Below are positions 1-7,806 of a DNA stretch of 37,029 bases, piece by piece. The position numbers were made by a program, and so were the translations under genes. The number at the start of each line of letters is the position of its first letter. Position 1 is the first letter of the stretch. A model generated the notes under the pieces. It searched no databases, was not told where the DNA came from, and worked only from the letters and a program-made list of their open reading frames with translations. Source of the DNA: Candidatus Omnitrophota bacterium (GTDB lineage: Bacteria > Omnitrophota > Gorgyraeia > Gygaellales > Profunditerraquicolaceae); NCBI GenBank assembly GCA_003644385.1, contig QNCD01000007.1, positions 1-37,029 on the forward strand. The letters run 5' to 3'.

Positions 1-233
1 CTCCTTTCTCTTTAGGGCTACAAAATAGCCCGGGGTTAATAAAATATTATTAAGAGAAGGATACGCCTTTTTTAATGAAATTTCAAAGAAAATGATTTTT
101 GGCTCAAGGGCTTAAAAAATTTGACCTCTAATCTTTCGTTACAGCCACGATCTCTGGTTGAGCCATATAAAACCATTACCTCTTTGAAGCGAATTTACAC
201 AAAATCCAGTATACTACCAAAAAAATAAATTGT

Positions 234-262
234 TTGACAAAATACTTTTAGAGTTGTATTAT
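234..262 (+). promoter_or_regulatory. sigma70-type promoter upstream of the oxidoreductase operon
   Basis: TTGACA (234-239), 17-nt spacer, TATTAT (257-262); AAAGGAG-like RBS follows just before the GTG at 303. Confidence 0.75.
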
Positions 263-302
263 ATTAAAGCATTTTTTTATTTTCTCGAAAAGGAGTTTTT
301 TT

Positions 303-851
303 GTGAAAGAAACGCGAATTCATGCCCGCGCAGGCCAGGGGGCAATTACTACTGCCTACCTTTTAGGGCACACCTATTTTTTACAAGGGGTTTATTCTTA
401 CGCCTTTCCGCATTTCGGCGCTGCCAGAATGGGAGCCCCGATGAATGCCTTTGTGCGTGCGGATTCTGAGCCGGTGAGGTTAAGAAGCCAGATCTACGCC
501 CCGGATTATATAATTATCGTAGATGCCACACTTACCCGCGGCTTTAATTGTTTCGCGGGCTTAAAAGAAAAAGGTATTGCAGTGGTTAACCAGAAAGAAG
601 GGGTAGGTTTACCTAAATTAAAAGCAAGCCAAAAGGTTTTTCTTGTTCCCGCCAATGAGATCGCCTTAAAAAATATCGGCAGGCCCCTGGGGAATACCGC
701 TTTATTAGGGGCGTTTGCCGCGGCCACCAATGAAATTGAATTGGATAAATTACTCGAAGTAATTAAAAAAAGATTTTCCGGAAAAGCCCAGGAAGGTAAT
801 ATTGCCGCAGCAAAAGAGGGCTTTGAGTTTGTAAAAAATTTAAATAAATAG
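303..851 (+). CDS. porG: 2-oxoacid:ferredoxin oxidoreductase, gamma subunit
   Basis: GTG start with upstream AAGGAG; RAGQGAITTAYLLG...GAARMGAPMNAFVRAD typical of the POR gamma family; followed by delta, alpha and beta subunits. Confidence 0.9.
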   Translation: MKETRIHARAGQGAITTAYLLGHTYFLQGVYSYAFPHFGAARMGAPMNAFVRADSEPVRLRSQIYAPDYIIIVDATLTRGFNCFAGLKEKGIAVVNQKEGVGLPKLKASQKVFLVPANEIALKNIGRPLGNTALLGAFAAATNEIELDKLLEVIKKRFSGKAQEGNIAAAKEGFEFVKNLNK

Positions 852-860
852 GTATTTTTT

Positions 861-895
861 ACTCTGTACTCTGTACATTCCGAGCGAAGCGAGGA
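861..895 (+). repeat. GTAC-rich intergenic repeat ending in GAGCGAAGCGAGGAA
   Basis: ACTCTGTACTCTGTACATTCCGAGCGAAGCGAGGA directly upstream of the ATG at 899. Confidence 0.6.
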
Positions 896-898
896 AAA

Positions 899-1162
899 AT
901 GTTTGGACCGCTAATCGTAAAACCCGGAACAAGCAGGAAAAATAAAACCGGCTCCTGGCGCACCGAAGCAAAGCCGAAATTCCTGCATCAAAACTGCATT
1001 GGCTGCAAGATGTGTATTCTCTACTGCCCTGAGGGTTGCATTGAGGGGGAGGAAAAGAATACCTATAAATGCGATTATAGTTTTTGTAAGGGTTGCGGAA
1101 TTTGCGCAATAGTATGCCCGAAAAAAGACATAGTGATGATTAAGGAAGAGGAGAAGGAATAA
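899..1162 (+). CDS. porD: 2-oxoacid:ferredoxin oxidoreductase, delta subunit (2x[4Fe-4S])
   Basis: CIGCKMCILYCPEGC and CKGCGICAIVCPKK ferredoxin motifs; operon position. Confidence 0.9.
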   Translation: MFGPLIVKPGTSRKNKTGSWRTEAKPKFLHQNCIGCKMCILYCPEGCIEGEEKNTYKCDYSFCKGCGICAIVCPKKDIVMIKEEEKE

Positions 1163-1166
1163 ATAG

Positions 1167-2351
1167 ATGAGACAGTTTTTAGAAGGTTCCAGGGCAATCG
1201 CCGAAACAATTAAGCTGTGCAAGCCCGGAGTGATTTCTGCTTATCCGATTACTCCCCAGACCCATATCGTAGAAGAGTTAGCCCAGATGGTAGCTAATGG
1301 AGAATTGGATTCTCAGTTCGTCAATGTAGAATCAGAACACTCTGCCGCCTCAGTAGTTTTAGGGGCAGTAGCTACAGGTGTACGCGCTTTTACTGCCACA
1401 AGCTCCCAGGGCTTGATTTATATGTCAGAAGTGCTTTTTAATATTGCCGGAATGCGCCTTCCTTTGGTTTTAACCTGCGCAAACCGGGCAATGTCAGCGC
1501 CGATCAGTATCTGGAATGACCACCAGGATTCGATTTCTCTGCGCGATACCGGCTGGATGCAATTTTATGCAGAAAATATCCAGGAGGCAGTGGATTTGCA
1601 CTTGATTGCTTATAGGGTTGCCGAAGATAAATCAGTAATGCTTCCGGCTATGGTCTGTATAGACGGTTACATTTTAACCCACGGTATTGAAACAGTAGAT
1701 ATGCCTAGCCAACAAGAGGTAGAGGAGTTTTTACCTAAATATAAACCTTTATATAAACTTGATCCCCGAGAACCCCTGACTATGGGGCCTTTAGCCGACC
1801 CGGATTATTACATGGAGACGCGTTATGCGATTCAAGAAACCCATAAAAAGGAAGTTTTAAAATTAATTCCGGCTATTGCCGCTGATTTTGCCAAAACTTT
1901 TAACCGTAATTATAACGGCCTGATAGAGCTTTACCATATTAAAGGAGCGCAAAAGGTTATTGTGGCAATGGGTTCTGTCTGCGGATCCATAAAGCAAGTG
2001 GTGGGTGAATTAAGGGCGAAGGGCAAGAAGGTGGGGTTATTAAAGATTAGCACTTACCGGCCTTTTCCCTGTAAAGAAATCTACGAGGCATTGAAAAATA
2101 TTCCTAAAGTAGCAGTAGTTGATAAAGCTTTATCTTTAGGGTCTCTACCTCCTTTAGCTTCTGAAATAAGGGCATTATTTTTTGGCAAAAAACAGAAACC
2201 TTCGGTAATCAGCAGTTTTGTGGCGGGATTAGGCGGGCGCGATGTTACCAAAGAATCAATTAAGGAGATGTTACGCCAGCTGAATACAAAGGAAAAGACG
2301 GGTGAGTTTATAGATTTAAAACCGGAACTTTTAAGAGAAAATTATGAATAA
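1167..2351 (+). CDS. porA: 2-oxoacid:ferredoxin oxidoreductase, alpha subunit
   Basis: AYPITPQTHIVEELA, VESEHSAASVVLGA, FTATSSQGL motifs. Confidence 0.93.
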   Translation: MRQFLEGSRAIAETIKLCKPGVISAYPITPQTHIVEELAQMVANGELDSQFVNVESEHSAASVVLGAVATGVRAFTATSSQGLIYMSEVLFNIAGMRLPLVLTCANRAMSAPISIWNDHQDSISLRDTGWMQFYAENIQEAVDLHLIAYRVAEDKSVMLPAMVCIDGYILTHGIETVDMPSQQEVEEFLPKYKPLYKLDPREPLTMGPLADPDYYMETRYAIQETHKKEVLKLIPAIAADFAKTFNRNYNGLIELYHIKGAQKVIVAMGSVCGSIKQVVGELRAKGKKVGLLKISTYRPFPCKEIYEALKNIPKVAVVDKALSLGSLPPLASEIRALFFGKKQKPSVISSFVAGLGGRDVTKESIKEMLRQLNTKEKTGEFIDLKPELLRENYE

Positions 2352-3222
2352 ACATTTATTTGCTTCAGGTCATACTGCCTGTTCAGGCTGCGGCCAGTCA
2401 TTGGCAGCGCGTTTAGTCCTTGAAGCCAGCGGCCCTAGTACTATTATAGCTAACAATACCGGCTGTCTGGAAGTCTTTACCACCAAATATCCGGAATCTG
2501 CATGGGAAGTTCCTTTCATTCATTCTTTATTCGAGAATTCTGCGGCAGTAGCTTCCGGCGTTGAGGCGGCATTAGTTTATTTAAAAAAGAAAGAAGATAT
2601 CCATGTAATTGCCCAGGGCGGCGATGGCGGAACCGCGGATATCGGTGTACAGGCATTATCGGGAATGTTAGAGCGCGGCCATGATATCCTTTATGTTTGT
2701 TATGATAATGAGGCCTATATGAATACTGGCATACAACGTAGCGGACTGACACCTTTTAATGCCAATACCACCACTAGCCCTGTGGGTTCTCAGTCTCTAG
2801 GAAATATCCGGCCTAAAAAACCTCTGCCTGAAATCGCCAATGCCCACGCCATAGCTTATGTTACTACGGCAACAGTAGCGTTTCCTCAGGATTTACAACG
2901 TAAAGTAAAAAAAGCACATTCGCTTAAAGGCCCGAAGTATATCCAGGTTCATGTACCTTGCCCTTTAGGCTGGCGGCATGAGTCAAGCCTTACGCTTGAA
3001 GTAGCGAAGGCAGCTGTTGAAACAGGGCTTTTTCCTTTGATTGAGTATGAGAATGGCAAGCTCATCGGCGTACGCAAAATCGCTCCTAAGCCTGTGCAGG
3101 AATATTTAAAACTTCAGGGCAGGTTTAAACACTTACTAAAAAATTCAGAGGCTTTAAAACAATTGCAGGAGATTGCGGATTATAATATCCAAAAATACGA
3201 TTTAAGGGCGCAGGCTACTTAA
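2344..3222 (+). CDS. porB: 2-oxoacid:ferredoxin oxidoreductase, beta subunit (TPP-binding)
   Basis: GHTACSGCGQSLAARL, AQGGDGGTADIG, YDNEAYMNTGIQRS motifs; overlaps the end of the alpha subunit. Confidence 0.93.
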   Translation: MNKHLFASGHTACSGCGQSLAARLVLEASGPSTIIANNTGCLEVFTTKYPESAWEVPFIHSLFENSAAVASGVEAALVYLKKKEDIHVIAQGGDGGTADIGVQALSGMLERGHDILYVCYDNEAYMNTGIQRSGLTPFNANTTTSPVGSQSLGNIRPKKPLPEIANAHAIAYVTTATVAFPQDLQRKVKKAHSLKGPKYIQVHVPCPLGWRHESSLTLEVAKAAVETGLFPLIEYENGKLIGVRKIAPKPVQEYLKLQGRFKHLLKNSEALKQLQEIADYNIQKYDLRAQAT

Positions 3223-3239
3223 ACATAAGGAGGGCGAGG

Positions 3240-3719
3240 ATGGGAAAACAGGCCAGGGCAATTGTAGATTTAAGCTTGAAGGATTTAGTCAAGGATTTAA
3301 ATAAGGCATACGCGGATGAATGGTTGGCATTTTACCTTTACTGGTATATGTCCCAGGTTGTTTCCGGCAAGGCCTATGAAGGGATAAAGCAGTTTTTGGA
3401 TAAAATCGCCAAAGACGAATTAGAGCATGCCCAGGAACTGGCAGATTTAATTTGTAAAATGGGCGGCCTGCCGCTTGCTAACCCTATGGATTTAGAAAAG
3501 AATGCCAATGCCCCTTATATGATGCCTCCGAAAAACAGCTCAGATATAAACAGGATTATCCGAGTAGTTACTGAAGCAGAGGCGCAAGCAATAGATGTCT
3601 ATAATAAAATCGCCAAGAAAACATTTGGTAAAGACAGCGTCACCTACCAGTTAGTTACGCATATATTATCCGAAGAAGTAGACCACGAAGAGATGTTTGA
3701 GAACTTACTGGAAAGGTAG
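3240..3719 (+). CDS. ferritin-like diiron protein (bacterioferritin/Dps-like)
   Basis: Helical protein with spaced E...ExxH motifs (DEWLAFYLYWYMS, KDELEHAQELA, EAEAQAID, EEVDHEEMF). Confidence 0.75.
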   Translation: MGKQARAIVDLSLKDLVKDLNKAYADEWLAFYLYWYMSQVVSGKAYEGIKQFLDKIAKDELEHAQELADLICKMGGLPLANPMDLEKNANAPYMMPPKNSSDINRIIRVVTEAEAQAIDVYNKIAKKTFGKDSVTYQLVTHILSEEVDHEEMFENLLER

Positions 3720-3770
3720 CCTGGCAATTACCAATTACGAATTGCTATTTTTAACGGAGGTTAAACAATT

Positions 3771-3956
3771 ATGGCGAAAGTAACCGTTGATGCATCGGCT
3801 TGCGTAGGTTGCGGTTTATGCGAACAGTCTTGCCCTGAGGTTTTTGAGGTAGGCGGCGATGGTATTGCCCGCGTGAAGCAGCAGAGTTGCGCACTGCATA
3901 ACCTCAAGGAAGTAGCGGAACAGTGCCCGGTTAATTCGATTAAAATTACGGATTAG
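3771..3956 (+). CDS. 4Fe-4S ferredoxin, single cluster
   Basis: CVGCGLCEQSCP...CPVNSIKI. Confidence 0.9.
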   Translation: MAKVTVDASACVGCGLCEQSCPEVFEVGGDGIARVKQQSCALHNLKEVAEQCPVNSIKITD

Positions 3957-3958
3957 GT

Positions 3959-5389
3959 TTAGCGGCGACCTGTTTTTAATTCTTCTATGTAATTCTGGAA
4001 ATAGGCCATTTTTTTCTGCATTAGTAACTTTTCTCTAAATTCCTCTTTTTCCTTTTCAAACTTATTTTTGTCTATTTCGATTTTTTCTTTTATCCTTATA
4101 ATATAATATCCCAAAGCAGCTTGAATAATTTCGCTGAGCTCATTTTCTTGTAATTCCTGCGCCCGCAGGAAAAATTCATCTGAGGCCCCGATTCCTTCTA
4201 TTTCGCTGCCGAATTTAAATAATTCAGTAGTGCCGCTTTTTAAATTATAATGCCCAGCCAGTCTTTTAAAATTAATTTTTTTGGTTTTCGGTTCCCGTTT
4301 TTGAGTTAAATCCGCCAGGCATTTATCAAGCTCCTCCTTGGCTAAGATTGCAGCCTTATTTTTAATCAGCGCTTGTTTAACTTTATCCTTGATTGTTTCT
4401 AATTCGGGGATGTAGGGCTGTTTTTTTTCTTTAATTTTACATATATAATATGAATTTTCTACAAGAAAAGGAGGTAGTATCTGCCCCTTCGGCGCTTGGG
4501 CAGCTAAATTTATCACGTCGGGTACCCAGCCAATTTCGGGAATGGCTTCAGTTTGCGCAAAAAGGCCGGTTTCTTTTATTTTTAAATCGTAATCTTTGGC
4601 TACTTCACTGAATTCTTCAGCAAGATTAAGGCGGGAAAATATTTCTTTTATTTTTTCCTCCACTATTGTTTTTTCGGCGCCTTGCGCCTCTAATGAAATA
4701 TATTCCAGATTAAAAGAGGGGGGTTGTTGAAATTCTAGTGGATTCTCACTGAAGTAATTTTTAATTTCTTCTTCGCTTGGGTTTAGGTCTTTTTCAAAGT
4801 CCGCAAAGAGTGCGGCAAGGTAATCGATACTCAACTCTTCGTTTAATTTCCGGTATTCTTTTTCTACTTCTGCAGCGTCTACTTCTATGCTCGAGGTGAC
4901 CTGGGAGTAAAGTTTAAAAATTTTTAAGTCCTGACGGATCTGCTCTTCAAAGGACCGGGGTTGGGTATTAAAGGTATATTTTAGGAGGTATTGGTATATG
5001 GAGTTATCGAATTGACCTTTTTTCTGAAAAATAGGCAGGTTTTGGATTGAGCGCGCGACTTCGTTGTCGCTTACATTTATTTTCTGTCTTTTAGCTTCGG
5101 CCAGGAGGATCAGGCGCAGCCAGGCCTCAGACTCCAGGTTTCTTTTTTCTAATTCACTTAAGGCATCTTCTCCGTAGTCTAAGATTGCCCTGTTTTTTAC
5201 CGCATTTATTGCGTCCTGGAATTCCAGGGTAGAAATATTTTTTCCGAAAATCTTGCCTACATATGCAGATTCTTTTTTGCCGCGGATAATGCTGGATGAC
5301 CCCCAGAATATAAAAGCCGGTACAATGATGATTGCCAGGATAGTCCAAATCATCCTAGCTAATTTCTTTTTACGTAGTTCTCCAAGCAT
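3959..5389 (-). CDS. SurA/PpiD-like periplasmic chaperone / peptidylprolyl isomerase-related protein
   Basis: N-terminal TM anchor (ARMIWTILAIIIVPAFIFW), SurA_N-like helical region, parvulin-like segment; only minus-strand gene in the window. Confidence 0.8.
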   Translation of the reverse strand: MLGELRKKKLARMIWTILAIIIVPAFIFWGSSSIIRGKKESAYVGKIFGKNISTLEFQDAINAVKNRAILDYGEDALSELEKRNLESEAWLRLILLAEAKRQKINVSDNEVARSIQNLPIFQKKGQFDNSIYQYLLKYTFNTQPRSFEEQIRQDLKIFKLYSQVTSSIEVDAAEVEKEYRKLNEELSIDYLAALFADFEKDLNPSEEEIKNYFSENPLEFQQPPSFNLEYISLEAQGAEKTIVEEKIKEIFSRLNLAEEFSEVAKDYDLKIKETGLFAQTEAIPEIGWVPDVINLAAQAPKGQILPPFLVENSYYICKIKEKKQPYIPELETIKDKVKQALIKNKAAILAKEELDKCLADLTQKREPKTKKINFKRLAGHYNLKSGTTELFKFGSEIEGIGASDEFFLRAQELQENELSEIIQAALGYYIIRIKEKIEIDKNKFEKEKEEFREKLLMQKKMAYFQNYIEELKTGRR

Positions 5390-5413
5390 GATTGTCTCCT
5401 TTAGATTAAATTT

Positions 5414-5441
5414 ATTATAATGGAAAAAGTCATAATTGCAA
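5414..5441 (-). promoter_or_regulatory. possible promoter for the SurA/PpiD-like gene
   Basis: On the minus strand TTGCAA, 16-nt spacer, TATAAT. Confidence 0.4.
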
Positions 5442-5463
5442 GGTTATCTTGCAGCCAAGAGAA

Positions 5464-5507
5464 AGTCAGAAGTTGCAAGTCTCAAGGTCAGAAGGTTACA
5501 ATGTCAC
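5464..5507 (+). repeat. imperfect tandem repeat, unit about 22 bp
   Basis: AGTCAGAAGTTGCAAGTCTCA / AGGTCAGAAGGTTACAATGTCAC. Confidence 0.55.
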
Positions 5508-5541
5508 AGGCAATTATATTTAAAATAGACTATTATTTTTC

Positions 5542-5570
5542 TTTACAAAGCGAAATTGCCTTTGTATAAT
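5542..5570 (+). promoter_or_regulatory. sigma70-type promoter upstream of hisG
   Basis: TTTACA (5542-5547), 17-nt spacer, TATAAT (5565-5570). Confidence 0.75.
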
Positions 5571-5714
5571 AATTGGACGTGCCGAAAAAGACAAAGAAAA
5601 AAGTATTAAAATCAGAAAAATATGGGTGATAAATCCGAGCACCCGTATCAAAAAGAGCAGCAAAATATATTGCAGGTAAAAAGAAAAACAGCAAAACCAG
5701 AAGGATAATTGATA

Positions 5715-6593
5715 ATGAAAGCTAAAATTTTAAAATTAGGCCTGCCCAAAGGAAGCCTGCAGGAGGCGACCTTTCGGCTTTTTAGGAAGGCAGGATTTCG
5801 CCTTGAGGTTTCAGAGCGTTCCTATTTTCCGGTTATTGACGATCCTGAAATCGAACCGGTGTTATTGCGCGCGCAGGAGATGTCGCGTTATGTTGAAACC
5901 GATTTAGATTGTGGTATTACCGGACAGGATTGGGTATTGGAAAATAATTCCAAGGTCAAGGAAGTCAGCGAATTAATTTACGCTAAACAGTCCTTAAGGC
6001 CGGTACGCTGGGTGGTAGCTGTCCCCAGGGATTCATCGGTTAAAAGATTGAAGGATCTAAAAGGCAGGCAGATTGCTACCGAACTTTACAACGTAACTAA
6101 AAAATTTTTTAAATCCAGGAAAATAAAAGCAAATATAGAATTTAGCTGGGGAGCGACCGAGGTAAAGGTCGCTCAGGGGTTAGTCGAAGCGGTAGTTGAA
6201 CTTACCGAGACAGGAAAAAGCCTTAAGGCAAATAAATTAAAAGAAATTGCTACTATTTGTGAGTCTACTACTAAATTTATCGCCAATTATAACAGCTGGC
6301 AGAACAGCTGGAAGAGGGCTAAAATAGAACAGATAGCCCTTTTGTTGACCGGGGCAATTGCTGCGGAGGAAAAAGTAGGGCTTAAAATGAATGCCAGAAA
6401 AGAGAACTTAAATAAAATAATAAAGCTTCTTCCGGCATTGAAAAATCCCACCATTTCCGAGCTTTCGAAAGCGGGGTGGCTGGCGATTGAAACGGTAATC
6501 GATGAAAAAATAGTCAGGAACCTGATCCCAAACTTAAAAAAAGCCGGGGCCCAGGGGATTATCGAGTACCCTTTGAATAAGGTAATATATTAG
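5715..6593 (+). CDS. hisG: ATP phosphoribosyltransferase, long form
   Basis: KLGLPKGSLQEATFRLFRKAGF, DCGITGQDWV, VEAVVELTETGKSLKAN; ATG 5715 preferred over the TTG at 5709. Confidence 0.92.
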   Translation: MKAKILKLGLPKGSLQEATFRLFRKAGFRLEVSERSYFPVIDDPEIEPVLLRAQEMSRYVETDLDCGITGQDWVLENNSKVKEVSELIYAKQSLRPVRWVVAVPRDSSVKRLKDLKGRQIATELYNVTKKFFKSRKIKANIEFSWGATEVKVAQGLVEAVVELTETGKSLKANKLKEIATICESTTKFIANYNSWQNSWKRAKIEQIALLLTGAIAAEEKVGLKMNARKENLNKIIKLLPALKNPTISELSKAGWLAIETVIDEKIVRNLIPNLKKAGAQGIIEYPLNKVIY

Positions 6594-6647
6594 TACAGCG
6601 TACCGAGTACGGTGTACCGAGCATTAATCGGAGCGAAAGCGAGGAAG
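6593..6647 (+). repeat. GTAC-rich intergenic repeat ending in GAGCGAAAGCGAGGAA
   Basis: GTACAGCGTACCGAGTACGGTGTACCGAGCATTAATCGGAGCGAAAGCGAGGAAG; related to 861-895 and 26731-26762. Confidence 0.6.
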
Positions 6648-6649
6648 TG

Positions 6650-6751
6650 ATGCCTTGCGGCAGGAAAAGAAAGAGAAGAAAAATAAGAACCCACAAGAGA
6701 AAAAAGGCGCGTCGTCGCCTTCGCCATCTCAAGAAAAGGTCCTGGGGTTAA
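6650..6751 (+). CDS. 33-aa highly basic microprotein, AURKAIP1/COX24 (bS22)-like; absent from the ORF track
   Basis: ATG 6650 to TAA 6749-6751: MPCGRKRKRRKIRTHKRKKARRRLRHLKKRSWG; resembles small MPCGRKRKR..KIxTHKRKKxRR proteins of the COX24_C/DUF1713 type; GAGGAAG just upstream. Confidence 0.8.
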   Translation: MPCGRKRKRRKIRTHKRKKARRRLRHLKKRSWG

Positions 6752-6777
6752 TAGGTCCCTATAAACTTAAGGTTTAT

Positions 6778-7767
6778 ATGGCAACTAGGATTTTAAACTT
6801 AAAAGGATGGCTGGTTTTTTGCCTTTTAACACTTCTTTTATTAGGTAAGAGCGCAGAAAGCTTTGCTTTAGATAAAAAAATATCAAAGACGTTATCCCAT
6901 TTTATTATAGCGGGCTTTTATGATCGGCTCCAAGACAGCGAAAGCGCGATAAAAGAATACAAAAAGGCCCTAAAAACAGATTATCAAAATTCGGTTATAC
7001 ATTTCAATTTAGCTTCTGTTTACCTGAAAGATAACCAGACCAAAAAGGCAATTGAAGAGTTGGAACTCGCCGCAAAATTCGACCCCGAAGCTGTGGAGCC
7101 GCATTTAATATTAGCGCTTGTATATTCAATCCAGAATAACCCTGAATTAGCAACCGCTGAATATGAATTAGCTCTTAAGAATGCTTCTAATCTTGACCCA
7201 AAAAATTTAGATATCTATAAAAATTTGGGACTGATTTATCTTAAGCAGAAAAAATATCAAGCAGCTGAAAGCGCATTCAGGCTAATTCTGGAACAAGGCG
7301 CTGAAGACGCGGAAGTTCATTTTTATTTAGGCAATGTTTACGATGGCCTTAAAGATAAAGAACGGGCAATAAGAGAGCTTAAAAAAGCCTTAGAGTTAGG
7401 CCCTGATTTTCACGAGGCGCTTAATTACTTAGGTTACCTCTACGCTGAAGAAAACATTAATTTAGATTCTGCAGAAGTGATGATAAAAAAAGCCTTAGAG
7501 TTAGACCCTGATAACGGCGCTTACATAGACAGCTTAGGCTGGCTTTATTATAAACAAGGTAAAATCAAAGAAGCGGTTATAGAATTAGAAAGGGCAAGTA
7601 AATTAATGCCTGATCCGGTTATCTATGATCATTTAGGAGATGTTTACTTCAAGATCAATGAGCGGCAAAAGGCAGAGGCGAGCTGGGAGAAATCGTTAGA
7701 ATTAGATCCTGAGCAGGAAGAGGTAAGAAATAAAATAGAGTCACTCATGACAAATGACAAATATTAA
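6778..7767 (+). CDS. TPR-repeat protein with N-terminal signal/TM segment
   Basis: ATG 6778 (MATRILNLKGWLVFCLLTLLLLGKSAESFA) followed by multiple TPRs; the track start at 6655 overlaps the micro-ORF out of frame and is probably spurious. Confidence 0.85.
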   Translation: MATRILNLKGWLVFCLLTLLLLGKSAESFALDKKISKTLSHFIIAGFYDRLQDSESAIKEYKKALKTDYQNSVIHFNLASVYLKDNQTKKAIEELELAAKFDPEAVEPHLILALVYSIQNNPELATAEYELALKNASNLDPKNLDIYKNLGLIYLKQKKYQAAESAFRLILEQGAEDAEVHFYLGNVYDGLKDKERAIRELKKALELGPDFHEALNYLGYLYAEENINLDSAEVMIKKALELDPDNGAYIDSLGWLYYKQGKIKEAVIELERASKLMPDPVIYDHLGDVYFKINERQKAEASWEKSLELDPEQEEVRNKIESLMTNDKY

Positions 7768-7806
7768 ATACCAAATGACAAAATCTAAGGTTTTGGTATT
7801 TGTCAT
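7745..7806 (+). repeat. intergenic repeat/inverted repeat built from ATGACAAAT and AAATACCAAA words
   Basis: AAATACCAAA...TTTGGTATTT 10-bp inverted repeat plus ATGACAAATGACAAAT iterations; ends directly at the putative transketolase start. Confidence 0.6.

Noticed and set aside
16-33. GGGCTA-CAAAATA-TAGCCC-like hairpin at the left edge as a terminator
   Set aside because: Short stem with no following T-tract on either strand within view; upstream gene is outside the window.
230-469. 79-aa plus-strand ORF overlapping porG, and numerous antisense ORFs (e.g. 911-1222, 13732-14247, 14234-14686, 24629-25186, 34466-34957)
   Set aside because: They lie over clearly coding genes on the other strand or frame, and I recognised no family motifs in them.
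5571-5714. Histidine attenuator upstream of hisG
   Set aside because: The candidate leader peptides are Lys-rich with at most one His codon; no His run and no clear terminator/antiterminator pair.
6655-6777. N-terminal extension of the TPR ORF from TTG 6655
   Set aside because: Overlaps the MPCGRKRKRR micro-ORF out of frame; the protein has a clear signal/TM start at ATG 6778.
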